Assembly (NCBI RefSeq): GCF_001422445.1
Contig: NZ_LMNA01000025.1
Location: forward strand, 125,061-189,060
DNA: 64,000 nucleotides
Direction: 5' to 3'
Source of the DNA: Pseudorhodoferax sp. Leaf274
GTDB taxonomy: Bacteria; Pseudomonadota; Gammaproteobacteria; Burkholderiales; Burkholderiaceae_C
In this document: piece by piece, positions 18,410 to 26,376 of the stretch
Position numbering within the stretch: position 1 is the stretch's first letter
Layout of the letters: each line of letters opens with the position of its first letter
The notes under the pieces: model-generated
Told to the model about the DNA's origin: nothing
The model's database searches: none
Seen by the model: the letters and a program-made list of their open reading frames with translations, nothing else
Made by a program: the position numbers and the translations under genes

Positions 18410-20251
18410 ATGGCGCTGCGCCCCCTGCTGGACTTCCTGCTGTACGACTGGCTGCAGGCCGAGACGCTGGCCGGCGCTGCGCGCTACGCCGAGCATTCGC
18501 GCGAGACCTTCGATGCCGTGCTCGACACCTGCGAGCGCATTGCACGCGAGAAGTACGCGCCCTTCAACCGGCTGGTGGACACCGAGGAGCCGCGCTTCGA
18601 TGGCGAGAAGGTGATCCTGCCGGCGGCCAGCCATGCCGCGAACCGCGCCTACGCCGAGTCCGGCATGCTGAGCGCCGCGCAGGACTACGACGAGGGCGGC
18701 ATGCAGCTGCCCTACACGGTGGAGGCGGCGGCCAATGCCTTCTTCGCGCTGGCCTCGGTCAGCATCAACTCGGCGCTGCTGACCAAGGGCAACGCCAACC
18801 TGCTGCTGGTGCACGGCACCGACCTGCAGAAGGCCGTGTTTGCGCGCAACGCGTTCAACGGCCGCTTCTCGGGCACCATGTGCCTGTCCGAGCCGCAGGC
18901 CGGCTCCTCGCTGTCGGACGTGGCCACGCGCGCCGTGCCCGATGGCGAGGGCTTCGAAGCCGACCCGCTGGGCCCGCGCTACCGGCTCACGGGCAACAAG
19001 ATGTGGATCTCCTCGGGCGAGCACGAGCTGACCGAGAACATCGTGCACCTGGTGCTGGCCAAGATCCCCGGGCCGGACGGCAAGCCCATCGCCGGCACGC
19101 GCGGCATCTCGCTGTTCATCGTGCCCAAGAAGATGGTCGACACCGAGGGCCGGCTCACCGGCGAGCGCAACGATGTCGCGCTGGCCGGCCTGAACCACAA
19201 GCTGGGCTGGCGCGGCACCACCAACACGCTGCTGAACTTCGGCGAGGGCAAGTACCCCGTGCGCGGCGAGAGCGGCAGGCAGGGCGCCATCGGCTACCTG
19301 GTCGGCCAGCCGCACGAGGGCCTTCGCTGCATGTTCCACATGATGAACGAGGCCCGCATCGCGGTCGGCACTTCGGCCACCATGCTGGGCCTGGCGGGCT
19401 ACTACGCCGCGCTGGACTATGCAAGGAACCGCCCGCAAGGCCGGCCCCAGGGCAAGGCCGGCAAGGACGCGCATGCGCCGCAGGTGCGCATCATCGAACA
19501 CGCCGACGTCAAGCGCATGCTGCTGACCCAGAAGGCGTATGGCGAGGGCGCGCTGGCGCTGGAGCTGTATTGCGCGCGCCTGGTCGACATGCAGCGCACG
19601 GGCGACGCGCAGGCCGTCGACGAGGCCCGGCTGCTGCTGGAGGTGCTGACACCGATCGCCAAGAGCTGGCCCAGCGAGTGGTGCCTGGAGGCCAACTCGT
19701 TGGCCATCCAGGTGCACGGCGGCTACGGCTACACGCGCGACTTCCCGGTCGAGCAGTACTGGCGCGACAACCGGCTCAACATGATCCACGAGGGCACGCA
19801 CGGCATCCAGGCCATGGACCTGCTGGGGCGCAAGGTGCTGATGGAGCAGGGCCGCGGCCTGCAGCTGCTGAGCGCGCGCATCGAGCAGACGGCCGCCCGC
19901 GCCGCTGCGCACCCCGCGCTGGCGAGCGAGGCTGCTGCCTTGAAGGCCGCCTGGGCACAGGTGCTGCAGGCCACGCGCGCGGCCTGGGCCGGCGGCGAAC
20001 CCGAGCGCACGCTGGCCAATGCCGTGCCCTACCTGCAGGCGTTCGGCCACACGGTGCTGGCCTGGATCTGGCTCGATGTGGCGTGCTGCGTGCCGCAGGC
20101 GGACGGTCCGGCAGGCCGCGCGGCCGACCGGGGCCGGCTGGCGGCGATGCGCTTCTTCTACCGCTACGAACTGCCCAAGACCGGTGCCTGGCTCGACGTG
20201 GTGGCGCGCTGCGACAGCACCTGCCTGGACATGGCGGAAGACGCGTTCTGA
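18410..20251 (+). CDS. Acyl-CoA dehydrogenase, large (DmdC-like) type
   Basis: FAD-dependent oxidation of an acyl-CoA. 613 aa, about 200 residues longer than classic enzymes because of an added C-terminal domain, as in the DmdC/3-methylmercaptopropionyl-CoA dehydrogenase group. Flavin-binding MCLSEPQAGSSLSDV and KMWISSGEHE segments; the catalytic Glu is Glu461 in MIHEGTHGIQAMD. It starts 4 bases after the thiolase stop, so it is in the same operon. The C-terminal extension is rich in Ala and includes an arm of the dimer. Natural substrate chain length unknown. Confidence 0.93.
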   Translation: MALRPLLDFLLYDWLQAETLAGAARYAEHSRETFDAVLDTCERIAREKYAPFNRLVDTEEPRFDGEKVILPAASHAANRAYAESGMLSAAQDYDEGGMQLPYTVEAAANAFFALASVSINSALLTKGNANLLLVHGTDLQKAVFARNAFNGRFSGTMCLSEPQAGSSLSDVATRAVPDGEGFEADPLGPRYRLTGNKMWISSGEHELTENIVHLVLAKIPGPDGKPIAGTRGISLFIVPKKMVDTEGRLTGERNDVALAGLNHKLGWRGTTNTLLNFGEGKYPVRGESGRQGAIGYLVGQPHEGLRCMFHMMNEARIAVGTSATMLGLAGYYAALDYARNRPQGRPQGKAGKDAHAPQVRIIEHADVKRMLLTQKAYGEGALALELYCARLVDMQRTGDAQAVDEARLLLEVLTPIAKSWPSEWCLEANSLAIQVHGGYGYTRDFPVEQYWRDNRLNMIHEGTHGIQAMDLLGRKVLMEQGRGLQLLSARIEQTAARAAAHPALASEAAALKAAWAQVLQATRAAWAGGEPERTLANAVPYLQAFGHTVLAWIWLDVACCVPQADGPAGRAADRGRLAAMRFFYRYELPKTGAWLDVVARCDSTCLDMAEDAF

Positions 20252-20326
20252 TACACGCCGTGGCCCGGGCAGGCTTGGCCGCGCTGGAGACATGCCGCGC
20301 CGCGCCGGCTTGGGTACAGTGCACCG

Positions 20327-20530
20327 ATGGCAACACCCAAGAGCTTGAAGCGGCTGCAGTCGCTGATCTGGATCCTGATCTACGCCGGCCTGCTGACGCT
20401 GGTGCTGGGCCTGGCGGTCACGCGCTACGACGAGCCCCTGGGCACGTGGCTGGCGGGCTGCGGCGGCGCGGTGGCGGCGGTCGGGTTCATGCTGATCTTC
20501 GTGCGCGCGCGGCTCAAGCCCAACCCATGA
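20327..20530 (+). CDS. Small two-helix membrane protein, function unknown
   Basis: 67 aa, not recognised. Two hydrophobic segments (about residues 13-30 and 44-62) separated by a short polar loop (TRYDEPLG), with basic residues at both ends (KSLKRLQ and RARLKP), suggesting a hairpin with both termini in the cytoplasm. It starts with ATG at 20327 without an obvious SD. It is in the operon between an acyl-CoA dehydrogenase and an SDR, 25 bp before the latter. Composition and codon use match the neighbours, so it is probably real. Confidence 0.65.
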   Translation: MATPKSLKRLQSLIWILIYAGLLTLVLGLAVTRYDEPLGTWLAGCGGAVAAVGFMLIFVRARLKPNP

Positions 20531-20555
20531 ACAACACAAGGAGCACAGGAGCACC

Positions 20556-21350
20556 ATGAGCCGCAACGTGAAGCAACTTTTCGACCTGGCCGGCAAGACC
20601 GCGCTCGTGACCGGCGGCTCGCGCGGCCTGGGCCTGCAGATGGCCCATGCGCTGGGCGAGGCCGGCGCGCGCGTGATGCTGAGTTCGCGCAAGGCCGAGG
20701 ACCTGGAACAGGCCGCGGCGGAGCTGAAGGCCGCCGGCATCGCCGCCGACTGGATCGCCGCCGACTGCGCCAGGGAAGACGAGACGCGCGCGCTGGCCGA
20801 CCAGACGCTGGCGCGCTTCGGCCGCGTCGACATCCTGGTCAACAACGCGGGCGCCAGCTGGGGTGCGCCGGCAGAGGAGCACCCTGTCGCCGCCTGGGAC
20901 AAGGTCATGAACCTCAACGTGCGCGGCTACTTCATCCTGGCCCAGCAGATCGCCAACGGCTGCATGATCGGGCAGGGCAGCGGGCGCATCATCAACATCG
21001 CGTCGATCGCCGGTCTCAACGGCAACCCGGTCGGCATGAAGACGCTGGCCTACAACACCTCCAAGACGGCCGTCATCGGCTTCACGCGCACGCTGGCGGC
21101 CGAGTGGGGGCGTCACGGCATCACGGTCAACGCGATCTGCCCGGGCTTCTTCCGCACCAGGATGGCCAGCGGGCTGATCGACCAGCTGGGCGAAGACAAC
21201 ATGAAGGCCGGCGCACCGCTGCAGCGCCTGGGCGACGACGAGGACCTCAAGGGCATCACCCTGCTGTACGCCAGCGATGCGGGCAAGCACATCACCGGCC
21301 AGTGGCTTGCTGTGGATGGCGGGGTGAGCGTGGTGCTGGGCGCGGCATGA
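20556..21350 (+). CDS. SDR family oxidoreductase (classical)
   Basis: 264 aa NAD(P)-dependent dehydrogenase. Rossmann TGGSRGLG at about residue 20, NNAG in LVNNAGAS, catalytic Ser in NIASIAG, Tyr166 and Lys170 in YNTSK, PG motif NAICPGFF. Gluconate 5-dehydrogenase/FabG-like subgroup. Its stop overlaps the next start (ATGA), linking it to the PaaI-type thioesterase. In this cluster it probably works on a hydroxyacyl or keto intermediate; this is inference from context. Confidence 0.92.
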   Translation: MSRNVKQLFDLAGKTALVTGGSRGLGLQMAHALGEAGARVMLSSRKAEDLEQAAAELKAAGIAADWIAADCAREDETRALADQTLARFGRVDILVNNAGASWGAPAEEHPVAAWDKVMNLNVRGYFILAQQIANGCMIGQGSGRIINIASIAGLNGNPVGMKTLAYNTSKTAVIGFTRTLAAEWGRHGITVNAICPGFFRTRMASGLIDQLGEDNMKAGAPLQRLGDDEDLKGITLLYASDAGKHITGQWLAVDGGVSVVLGAA

Positions 21351-21763
21351 GCGAGATCCAGCAGCTGTTCGCCGTGCCCTTCATCGACCACCTGGGCATC
21401 GCGCTCACGCGCTTCGAGGACGGCCAGTCCGAGATGCGCTACGAGGCCAAGCCCGAGCACCTGAACAATTTCCACGTCACGCACGGCGGCGCGTGCATGA
21501 CCTTGCTCGACGTGTCGATGGCAGCCGCCGCGCGCAGCCTGCGGCCCGAGCTGGGCGTGCTGACCATCGAGATGAAGACCAGCTTCATGCAGGCCGCGCG
21601 CGGCCCGCTGGTCGCCTTCGGCCGCGTGCTGCAGGCGACCGGCCGCATGGCCTTCACCGAAGGGCGCATCGAAGACGCCCAGGGCCAGCTCTGTGCCCAC
21701 GCCACCGGCACCTTCAAGTACATCCCGCGCGCACCGTCCATGCCGGCGCCGCCGAGCGACTGA
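21347..21763 (+). CDS. PaaI-type hotdog acyl-CoA thioesterase
   Basis: 138 aa hotdog-fold protein that hydrolyses acyl-CoA thioesters, often to release CoA from dead-end products. The family motif is visible as NNFHVTHGGACMTLLD, with HGG and the following acidic residue, and a TIEMKTSFMQAARG strand. Start ATG 21347 overlaps the SDR stop by 4 bases. Confidence 0.9.
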   Translation: MSEIQQLFAVPFIDHLGIALTRFEDGQSEMRYEAKPEHLNNFHVTHGGACMTLLDVSMAAAARSLRPELGVLTIEMKTSFMQAARGPLVAFGRVLQATGRMAFTEGRIEDAQGQLCAHATGTFKYIPRAPSMPAPPSD

Positions 21764-21798
21764 CGCCCGCGACCGACACAACCCCCAAGGAGGCCACC

Positions 21799-22815
21799 AT
21801 GCCACGCAACCAGCAGATCCTGCTCGACAACCGTCCCGAGGGCGAAGCCCAGGCCAGCAACTTCAAGCTCGTGGAGACCGACACCCCCGCGCTGGCTGAC
21901 GGCCAGGTGCTGGTGCGCCACCACTTCATGAGCCTGGACCCCTACATGCGCGGGCGCATGAACGACAGCAAGAGCTACGCGCAGCCGCAGCCGCTGGGCC
22001 AGGTCATGCAGGGCGGCACCGTGGGCGAGATCGTCGAGAGCCGCAACCCGCGCTTCGCCGTGGGCGAGAAGGTCGTCGGCTTCGGCGGCTGGCAGCAGTA
22101 CAGCGTGGTGGACGGCAACCTGCCCGGCGTGCTGCGCAAGGTCGACACCAGCCAGGTGCCGCTGTCGCACTACCTGGGCGCGGTCGGCATGCCGGGCGTC
22201 ACGGCCTGGTACGGCCTGGTCAAGATCATCGCGCCCAAGGCCGGCGACACGCTGGTCGTCAGCGCGGCCAGCGGCGCCGTGGGCAGTGCCTTCGGCGCAC
22301 TGGGCAAGGCGCGCGGCTGCCGCGTGGTCGGCGTGGCGGGCGGCCCGGACAAGTGCGCCTACGTGCGCGATGAACTCGGCTTCGACGACTGCATCGACTA
22401 CAAGGTGCATGGCGACGTGAAGAGCCTGTCGGCCGCGCTCAAGGCGGCCTGCCCGCAGGGCATCGACGGCTACTTCGAGAACGTGGGCGGCATCGTGCTG
22501 GACGCCGTGCTGCTGCGCACCAACGCGTTCGCGCGCATCGCGCTGTGCGGCATGATCGCCGGCTACGACGGCGCGCCGCTGCCGCTGACCAACCCTTCGC
22601 TGCTGCTCATCAACCGCATCCGGCTGGAAGGCTTCATCGTCAGCGAGCACATGGAGGTCTGGCCCGAGGCGCTGGCAGAACTCGGTGGCCTCGTGGCCAG
22701 CGGCAAGCTGCGCCCGCGCGAGTCCGTCGCGCAGGGCCTGGCGGCCGCGCCCGAGGCCTTCCTGGGCCTGCTCAAGGGCCGCAACTTCGGCAAGCAGCTG
22801 GTGCAGCTGACCTGA
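21799..22815 (+). CDS. NADP-dependent oxidoreductase, MDR family (CurA/LTB4DH-like)
   Basis: 338 aa zinc-independent medium-chain reductase that in this subfamily reduces the C=C of enones. SD AAGGAGG (21787-21793) then ATG 21799. N-terminal GroES-like part with LDPYMRGRM (a signature of the leukotriene B4 12-hydroxydehydrogenase/curcumin reductase group), Rossmann motif SGAVGSAFG near residue 158, and no zinc-binding Cys cluster. Possibly saturates an alpha,beta-unsaturated intermediate. Confidence 0.92.
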   Translation: MPRNQQILLDNRPEGEAQASNFKLVETDTPALADGQVLVRHHFMSLDPYMRGRMNDSKSYAQPQPLGQVMQGGTVGEIVESRNPRFAVGEKVVGFGGWQQYSVVDGNLPGVLRKVDTSQVPLSHYLGAVGMPGVTAWYGLVKIIAPKAGDTLVVSAASGAVGSAFGALGKARGCRVVGVAGGPDKCAYVRDELGFDDCIDYKVHGDVKSLSAALKAACPQGIDGYFENVGGIVLDAVLLRTNAFARIALCGMIAGYDGAPLPLTNPSLLLINRIRLEGFIVSEHMEVWPEALAELGGLVASGKLRPRESVAQGLAAAPEAFLGLLKGRNFGKQLVQLT

Positions 22816-22841
22816 GCCCGACAGCGCCCAAGGAGGCCGCC

Positions 22842-24476
22842 ATGGACCGGACGCACGACGTCTTCAACCAGAGCTCGGCGCTGGTCGACTACGACCTGTT
22901 CGCGACGAACCGCGGCCTGCGCGACGCACTGGCCTTCCATGCGCCCGAGCTGCAGCTGGCGCCGCTGCAGTCGCTCGGCAGCACGCTGGGCACGTCGGCC
23001 ATGCAGGCCCACGCGCGGCTGGCGAACGTGCACGGTCCGCAGCTGCACACGCACGACCGGTTCGGCCGCCGCGTGGACGAGGTGGAGTTCCATCCCAGCT
23101 ACCACGCGCTCATGGCGGCCGCAGTCGGCGCCGGCCTGCACGGCACGCCCTGGGCGGGCGGGGCGCATGCCCACCTGCAGCGCGCGGCCGGCTTCATGCT
23201 GTTCACCGAGCTCGAGCCGTCGGTGCTGTGCCCGATCTCCATGAGCTATGCCGTGGCACCGGCGCTGCGCGGCAACGCTGCCGTCCACGCCGACTGGTCG
23301 CCCAAGCTGCAGAGCCGCTGGTACGACCCGGCGCTGCGCTTCGTCGCCGACAAGCCCGGCGTGACCATGGGCATGGGCATGACCGAGAAGCAGGGCGGCT
23401 CGGACGTGCGCGCCAACACCACCCAAGCCGTGCACGCCGGCCGCGACGGCTGGGGCGAGCGCTACGCGGTCACCGGCCACAAGTGGTTCTTCTCGGCGCC
23501 GATGTGCGATGCCTTCCTGGTGCTGGCGCAGGCGCCGGCCGGCCTGTCGTGCTTCTTCCTGCCGCGCGTGCTGCCCGACGGCGCACGCAATGCCATCCGC
23601 ATCCAGCGGCTCAAGGACAAGCTGGGCAACAAGGCCAATGCCAGCTCCGAGGTCGAGTTCCATGGCGCCCAGGCCTGGCTGGTCGGCGAGGAAGGCCGCG
23701 GCGTGCCGCAGATCCTCGAGATGGGCACGATGACGCGGCTGGACTGCGCGCTGGGCACCGCCGGCCTCATGCGCCAGGCGCTGGCCCTGGCGCTGCACCA
23801 CACGGCCGAGCGCCAGGCCTTCGGCAAGGCACTGGCGGCGCAGCCCCTCATGCGCAACGTGCTGGCCGACCTGGCGCTGGAGTCCGAGGCCGCCACGGCG
23901 CTGGCGCTGCGTCTGGCCCATGCCTTCGACCGGCCCGGCGATGCGCACGAGCAACTGATGGCGCGCCTGCTCACGCCCGTCGCCAAGTTCTGGATCTGCA
24001 AGCGCGGCAGCGCCTTCGGCCAGGAGGCCATGGAATGCCTGGGCGGCAACGGCTACGTGGAGGAGGGCGGCGAGGGCGTGATGGCCCGCATCTACCGCGA
24101 GATGCCGCTCAACTCGATCTGGGAAGGCGCGGGCAACATCATGGCGCTCGACCTGCTGCGCGTGCTGCGCAAGGGCGACGTGGCGGCCGCGCTGGCCGCC
24201 GAGCTGGCGCCCGCGCGCGGCCATGCCGCACTCGACCGCATGGCGGCCGTGCTGCCGCAGCGCATCGCGCAGGTCGACGGCGAAGTCCAGGCGCGGCGCC
24301 TGGCTGAGGACATCGCGCTGGCCGTGCAGGCCGCGTTGCTGGTGCGGCATTCGGCACCGGCCGTGGCCGATGCGTTCTGCGCCTCGCGCCTGGCCGGTGA
24401 CTGGGGGCGCAGCTTCGGCAGCCTTTCCGCCGCCTGCGATTTCGACGCCATCATCGCGCGTGCCGCACCTCGATGA
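22842..24476 (+). CDS. AidB-like acyl-CoA dehydrogenase family protein
   Basis: 544 aa. Matches the AidB subgroup: long N-terminal part (TRHDVFNQ-like start MDRTHDVFNQS), FTELEPSVLCPISMSY, the flavin-contacting MGMGMTEKQGGSDVRANTT, KWFFSAPM, and SIWEGAGNIMALD with the Glu at the catalytic position. AidB of E. coli binds DNA and FAD and belongs to the adaptive alkylation response, but relatives in catabolic clusters are thought to act as dehydrogenases (isovaleryl-CoA-like). Context here favours a catabolic role. SD AAGGAGG at 22830-22836. Confidence 0.9.
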   Translation: MDRTHDVFNQSSALVDYDLFATNRGLRDALAFHAPELQLAPLQSLGSTLGTSAMQAHARLANVHGPQLHTHDRFGRRVDEVEFHPSYHALMAAAVGAGLHGTPWAGGAHAHLQRAAGFMLFTELEPSVLCPISMSYAVAPALRGNAAVHADWSPKLQSRWYDPALRFVADKPGVTMGMGMTEKQGGSDVRANTTQAVHAGRDGWGERYAVTGHKWFFSAPMCDAFLVLAQAPAGLSCFFLPRVLPDGARNAIRIQRLKDKLGNKANASSEVEFHGAQAWLVGEEGRGVPQILEMGTMTRLDCALGTAGLMRQALALALHHTAERQAFGKALAAQPLMRNVLADLALESEAATALALRLAHAFDRPGDAHEQLMARLLTPVAKFWICKRGSAFGQEAMECLGGNGYVEEGGEGVMARIYREMPLNSIWEGAGNIMALDLLRVLRKGDVAAALAAELAPARGHAALDRMAAVLPQRIAQVDGEVQARRLAEDIALAVQAALLVRHSAPAVADAFCASRLAGDWGRSFGSLSAACDFDAIIARAAPR

Positions 24477-24501
24477 ACCCACTGAAGAAAGAGAAGGCCC
24501 C

Positions 24502-25431
24502 ATGTCCGACCTGATCCTGCACCACTACCCCACCTCGCCGTTCGCCGAGAAGATCCGGCTCGTGCTGGGCTTCAAGCAGCTGGCCTACCAGTCGGTCCAC
24601 ATCCCGCCCATCCTGCCCAAGCCCGATGTGCTGGCGCTGACCGGCGGCTACCGCAAGACGCCGCTGCTGCAGGTCGGTGCCGACATCTATTGCGATACGG
24701 CCCTGATCTGCGACGTGCTGGAGCACCGGCAACCGCTGCCCAGCCTGTACCCGCCGCAGCACAAGGGCATGGCGCGCATCCTCGCGCAATGGGCCGACAC
24801 CAGCCTGTTCTGGGCGGCCATGGCCTATGCCCTGCAGGCCAAGGGCCTGGGCGACATGTTCGGCAACATGCCGCCCGAGGCCGCCAAGGCCTTCGGCGAG
24901 GACCGCCGCGCGATGAGCGCCAACATGACGCGTCTGCGTCCGGCCGACGCCGCGGCCGCGCTCAAGTCCTACCTGCGGCGGCTGTCCGAATCGCTGGAGA
25001 CGCAGCACTACCTGGTCGACGCCACGCCCGGCGTGGCCGATTTCGCGGCCTACCACCCGCTGTGGTTCTGCCGCGTGCGCACGCCTTCCATGGCGGGCGT
25101 GCTGGACGCCTTCCCTTCGGTGCTGGCCTGGATGGACCGCATGGCCGCGATCGGCCATGGGCAGCCGGCCAAGCTGTCCAGCGCCGATGCCGTGGCCATC
25201 GCCGCGGCGGCCGAGCCGCTGCCGGTGGAGGGCCAGACCTTCCAGGACGAGCACGGCATCGCGTTGGGCAGCCGCGTGACGGTGGCGGCCGAGAGCTTCG
25301 GCCCCGAGCCGACCGAGGGCGAACTGGTGGCCGCCACGCGCATGCACTACACGCTCAGGCGCACGGACCCGCGCGCGGGCACGGTGCATGTGCACTTCCC
25401 GCGCATCGGCTACGTGCTGAAAGCGGCTTGA
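24502..25431 (+). CDS. Glutathione S-transferase family protein with C-terminal extension
   Basis: 309 aa. Residues 1-80 are a thioredoxin-like GST N domain (HHYPTSPFAEKIRLVLG, cis-Pro in KTPLLQ), then an all-helical C domain to about residue 210. About 95 further residues follow (GQTFQDEHGIALGSRVTV and on), absent from classical GSTs; they look beta-rich and may form a separate small domain. Role in the pathway is unknown; isomerase or dehalogenase-type chemistry is possible. SD GAGAAGG. Confidence 0.85.
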   Translation: MSDLILHHYPTSPFAEKIRLVLGFKQLAYQSVHIPPILPKPDVLALTGGYRKTPLLQVGADIYCDTALICDVLEHRQPLPSLYPPQHKGMARILAQWADTSLFWAAMAYALQAKGLGDMFGNMPPEAAKAFGEDRRAMSANMTRLRPADAAAALKSYLRRLSESLETQHYLVDATPGVADFAAYHPLWFCRVRTPSMAGVLDAFPSVLAWMDRMAAIGHGQPAKLSSADAVAIAAAAEPLPVEGQTFQDEHGIALGSRVTVAAESFGPEPTEGELVAATRMHYTLRRTDPRAGTVHVHFPRIGYVLKAA

Positions 25432-25450
25432 CGATCCCAGGAGACAGCGC

Positions 25451-26353
25451 GTGATTGCAGATTTCAAGAACAAGACCGCCGTGCTGACGGGCGCCGGCTC
25501 GGGCTTCGGCCTGGAATGCGCGCGCATCGGCGCGCGGCTGGGCATGCGCCTGGTGCTGGCCGACGTGCAGCAGGACGCGCTGGACAGTGCCGCTGCCGAG
25601 CTCACGGCGCTGGGCGCCGAGGTGCTCGCGCTGCGCGTCGACGTGTCCAAAGCCGAGCAGGTCGAGGCACTGGGCGCGGCGACGCTGGCACGCTTCGGCG
25701 CGCCGCACCTGGTGTTCAACAACGCCGGCGTGGGTGCGGTGGGCCTGCTCTGGGAGAACAGCGCGCGCGATTGGGAGTGGGTGTTCGGCGTCAATGTGAT
25801 GGGCGTGGCCCATGGCGTGCGCGTGTTCACGCCCATGATGCTGCAGGCCGCCAGGAACGACCCGGCCTGGCGCGGCCACATCGTCAACACCGCCAGCATG
25901 GCCGGCCTGCTCACGCCGCCCAACATGGGCATCTACAACGCCAGCAAGCACGCCGTGGTGGCGCTGACCGAGACGCTCTACCAGGACCTGGCGCTGGTCA
26001 CCGGGCAGGTGGGTGCCTCCGTGCTGTGCCCGTACTTCGTGGCCACCGGCATCCAGGCCAGCGAACGCAACCGCCCGGCCGACCTGGCCCCCGGCGAGGC
26101 CACGCGCAGCCAGCTGGTGGGGCAGGCCATGATGGACAAGGCCGTGGGCGCCGGCAAGGTGTCCGCCGCCGAGGTGGCGCAGAAGGTCTTCGATGCGGTG
26201 GCCGCGGACCAGTTCTACATCTACAGCCACCCGCGGGCCATCGGCTCGGTGCAGGTGCGCATGGAAGACATCCTGCAGCAGCGCAACCCGACCGACCCGT
26301 TCGCGCACAAGCCCGAGCTGGGCGTGGAACTGCGCAAGGCCCTGCGCGGCTGA
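25451..26353 (+). CDS. SDR family oxidoreductase
   Basis: 300 aa, GTG start with GGAGA upstream. Coenzyme motif TGAGSGFG, FNNAG, catalytic Tyr162 and Lys166 in YNASK, and a C-terminal extension of about 50 residues. Subgroup resembles the SDRs that act on hydroxy fatty acids or steroids/alcohols; substrate not assignable. Last gene of the plus-strand catabolic cluster; a hairpin follows its stop. Confidence 0.9.
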   Translation: MIADFKNKTAVLTGAGSGFGLECARIGARLGMRLVLADVQQDALDSAAAELTALGAEVLALRVDVSKAEQVEALGAATLARFGAPHLVFNNAGVGAVGLLWENSARDWEWVFGVNVMGVAHGVRVFTPMMLQAARNDPAWRGHIVNTASMAGLLTPPNMGIYNASKHAVVALTETLYQDLALVTGQVGASVLCPYFVATGIQASERNRPADLAPGEATRSQLVGQAMMDKAVGAGKVSAAEVAQKVFDAVAADQFYIYSHPRAIGSVQVRMEDILQQRNPTDPFAHKPELGVELRKALRG

Positions 26354-26355
26354 CG

Positions 26356-26376
26356 GAGCCGGCGCAACGCCGGCTC
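26356..26376. terminator. Convergent hairpin, probable bidirectional terminator
   Basis: Perfect 8-bp arms GAGCCGGC (26356-26363) and GCCGGCTC (26369-26376) with a 5-base loop. It sits between the SDR stop and the GGDEF-EAL gene, whose stop codon overlaps the right arm. No T-run, so efficiency is uncertain. Confidence 0.5.
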
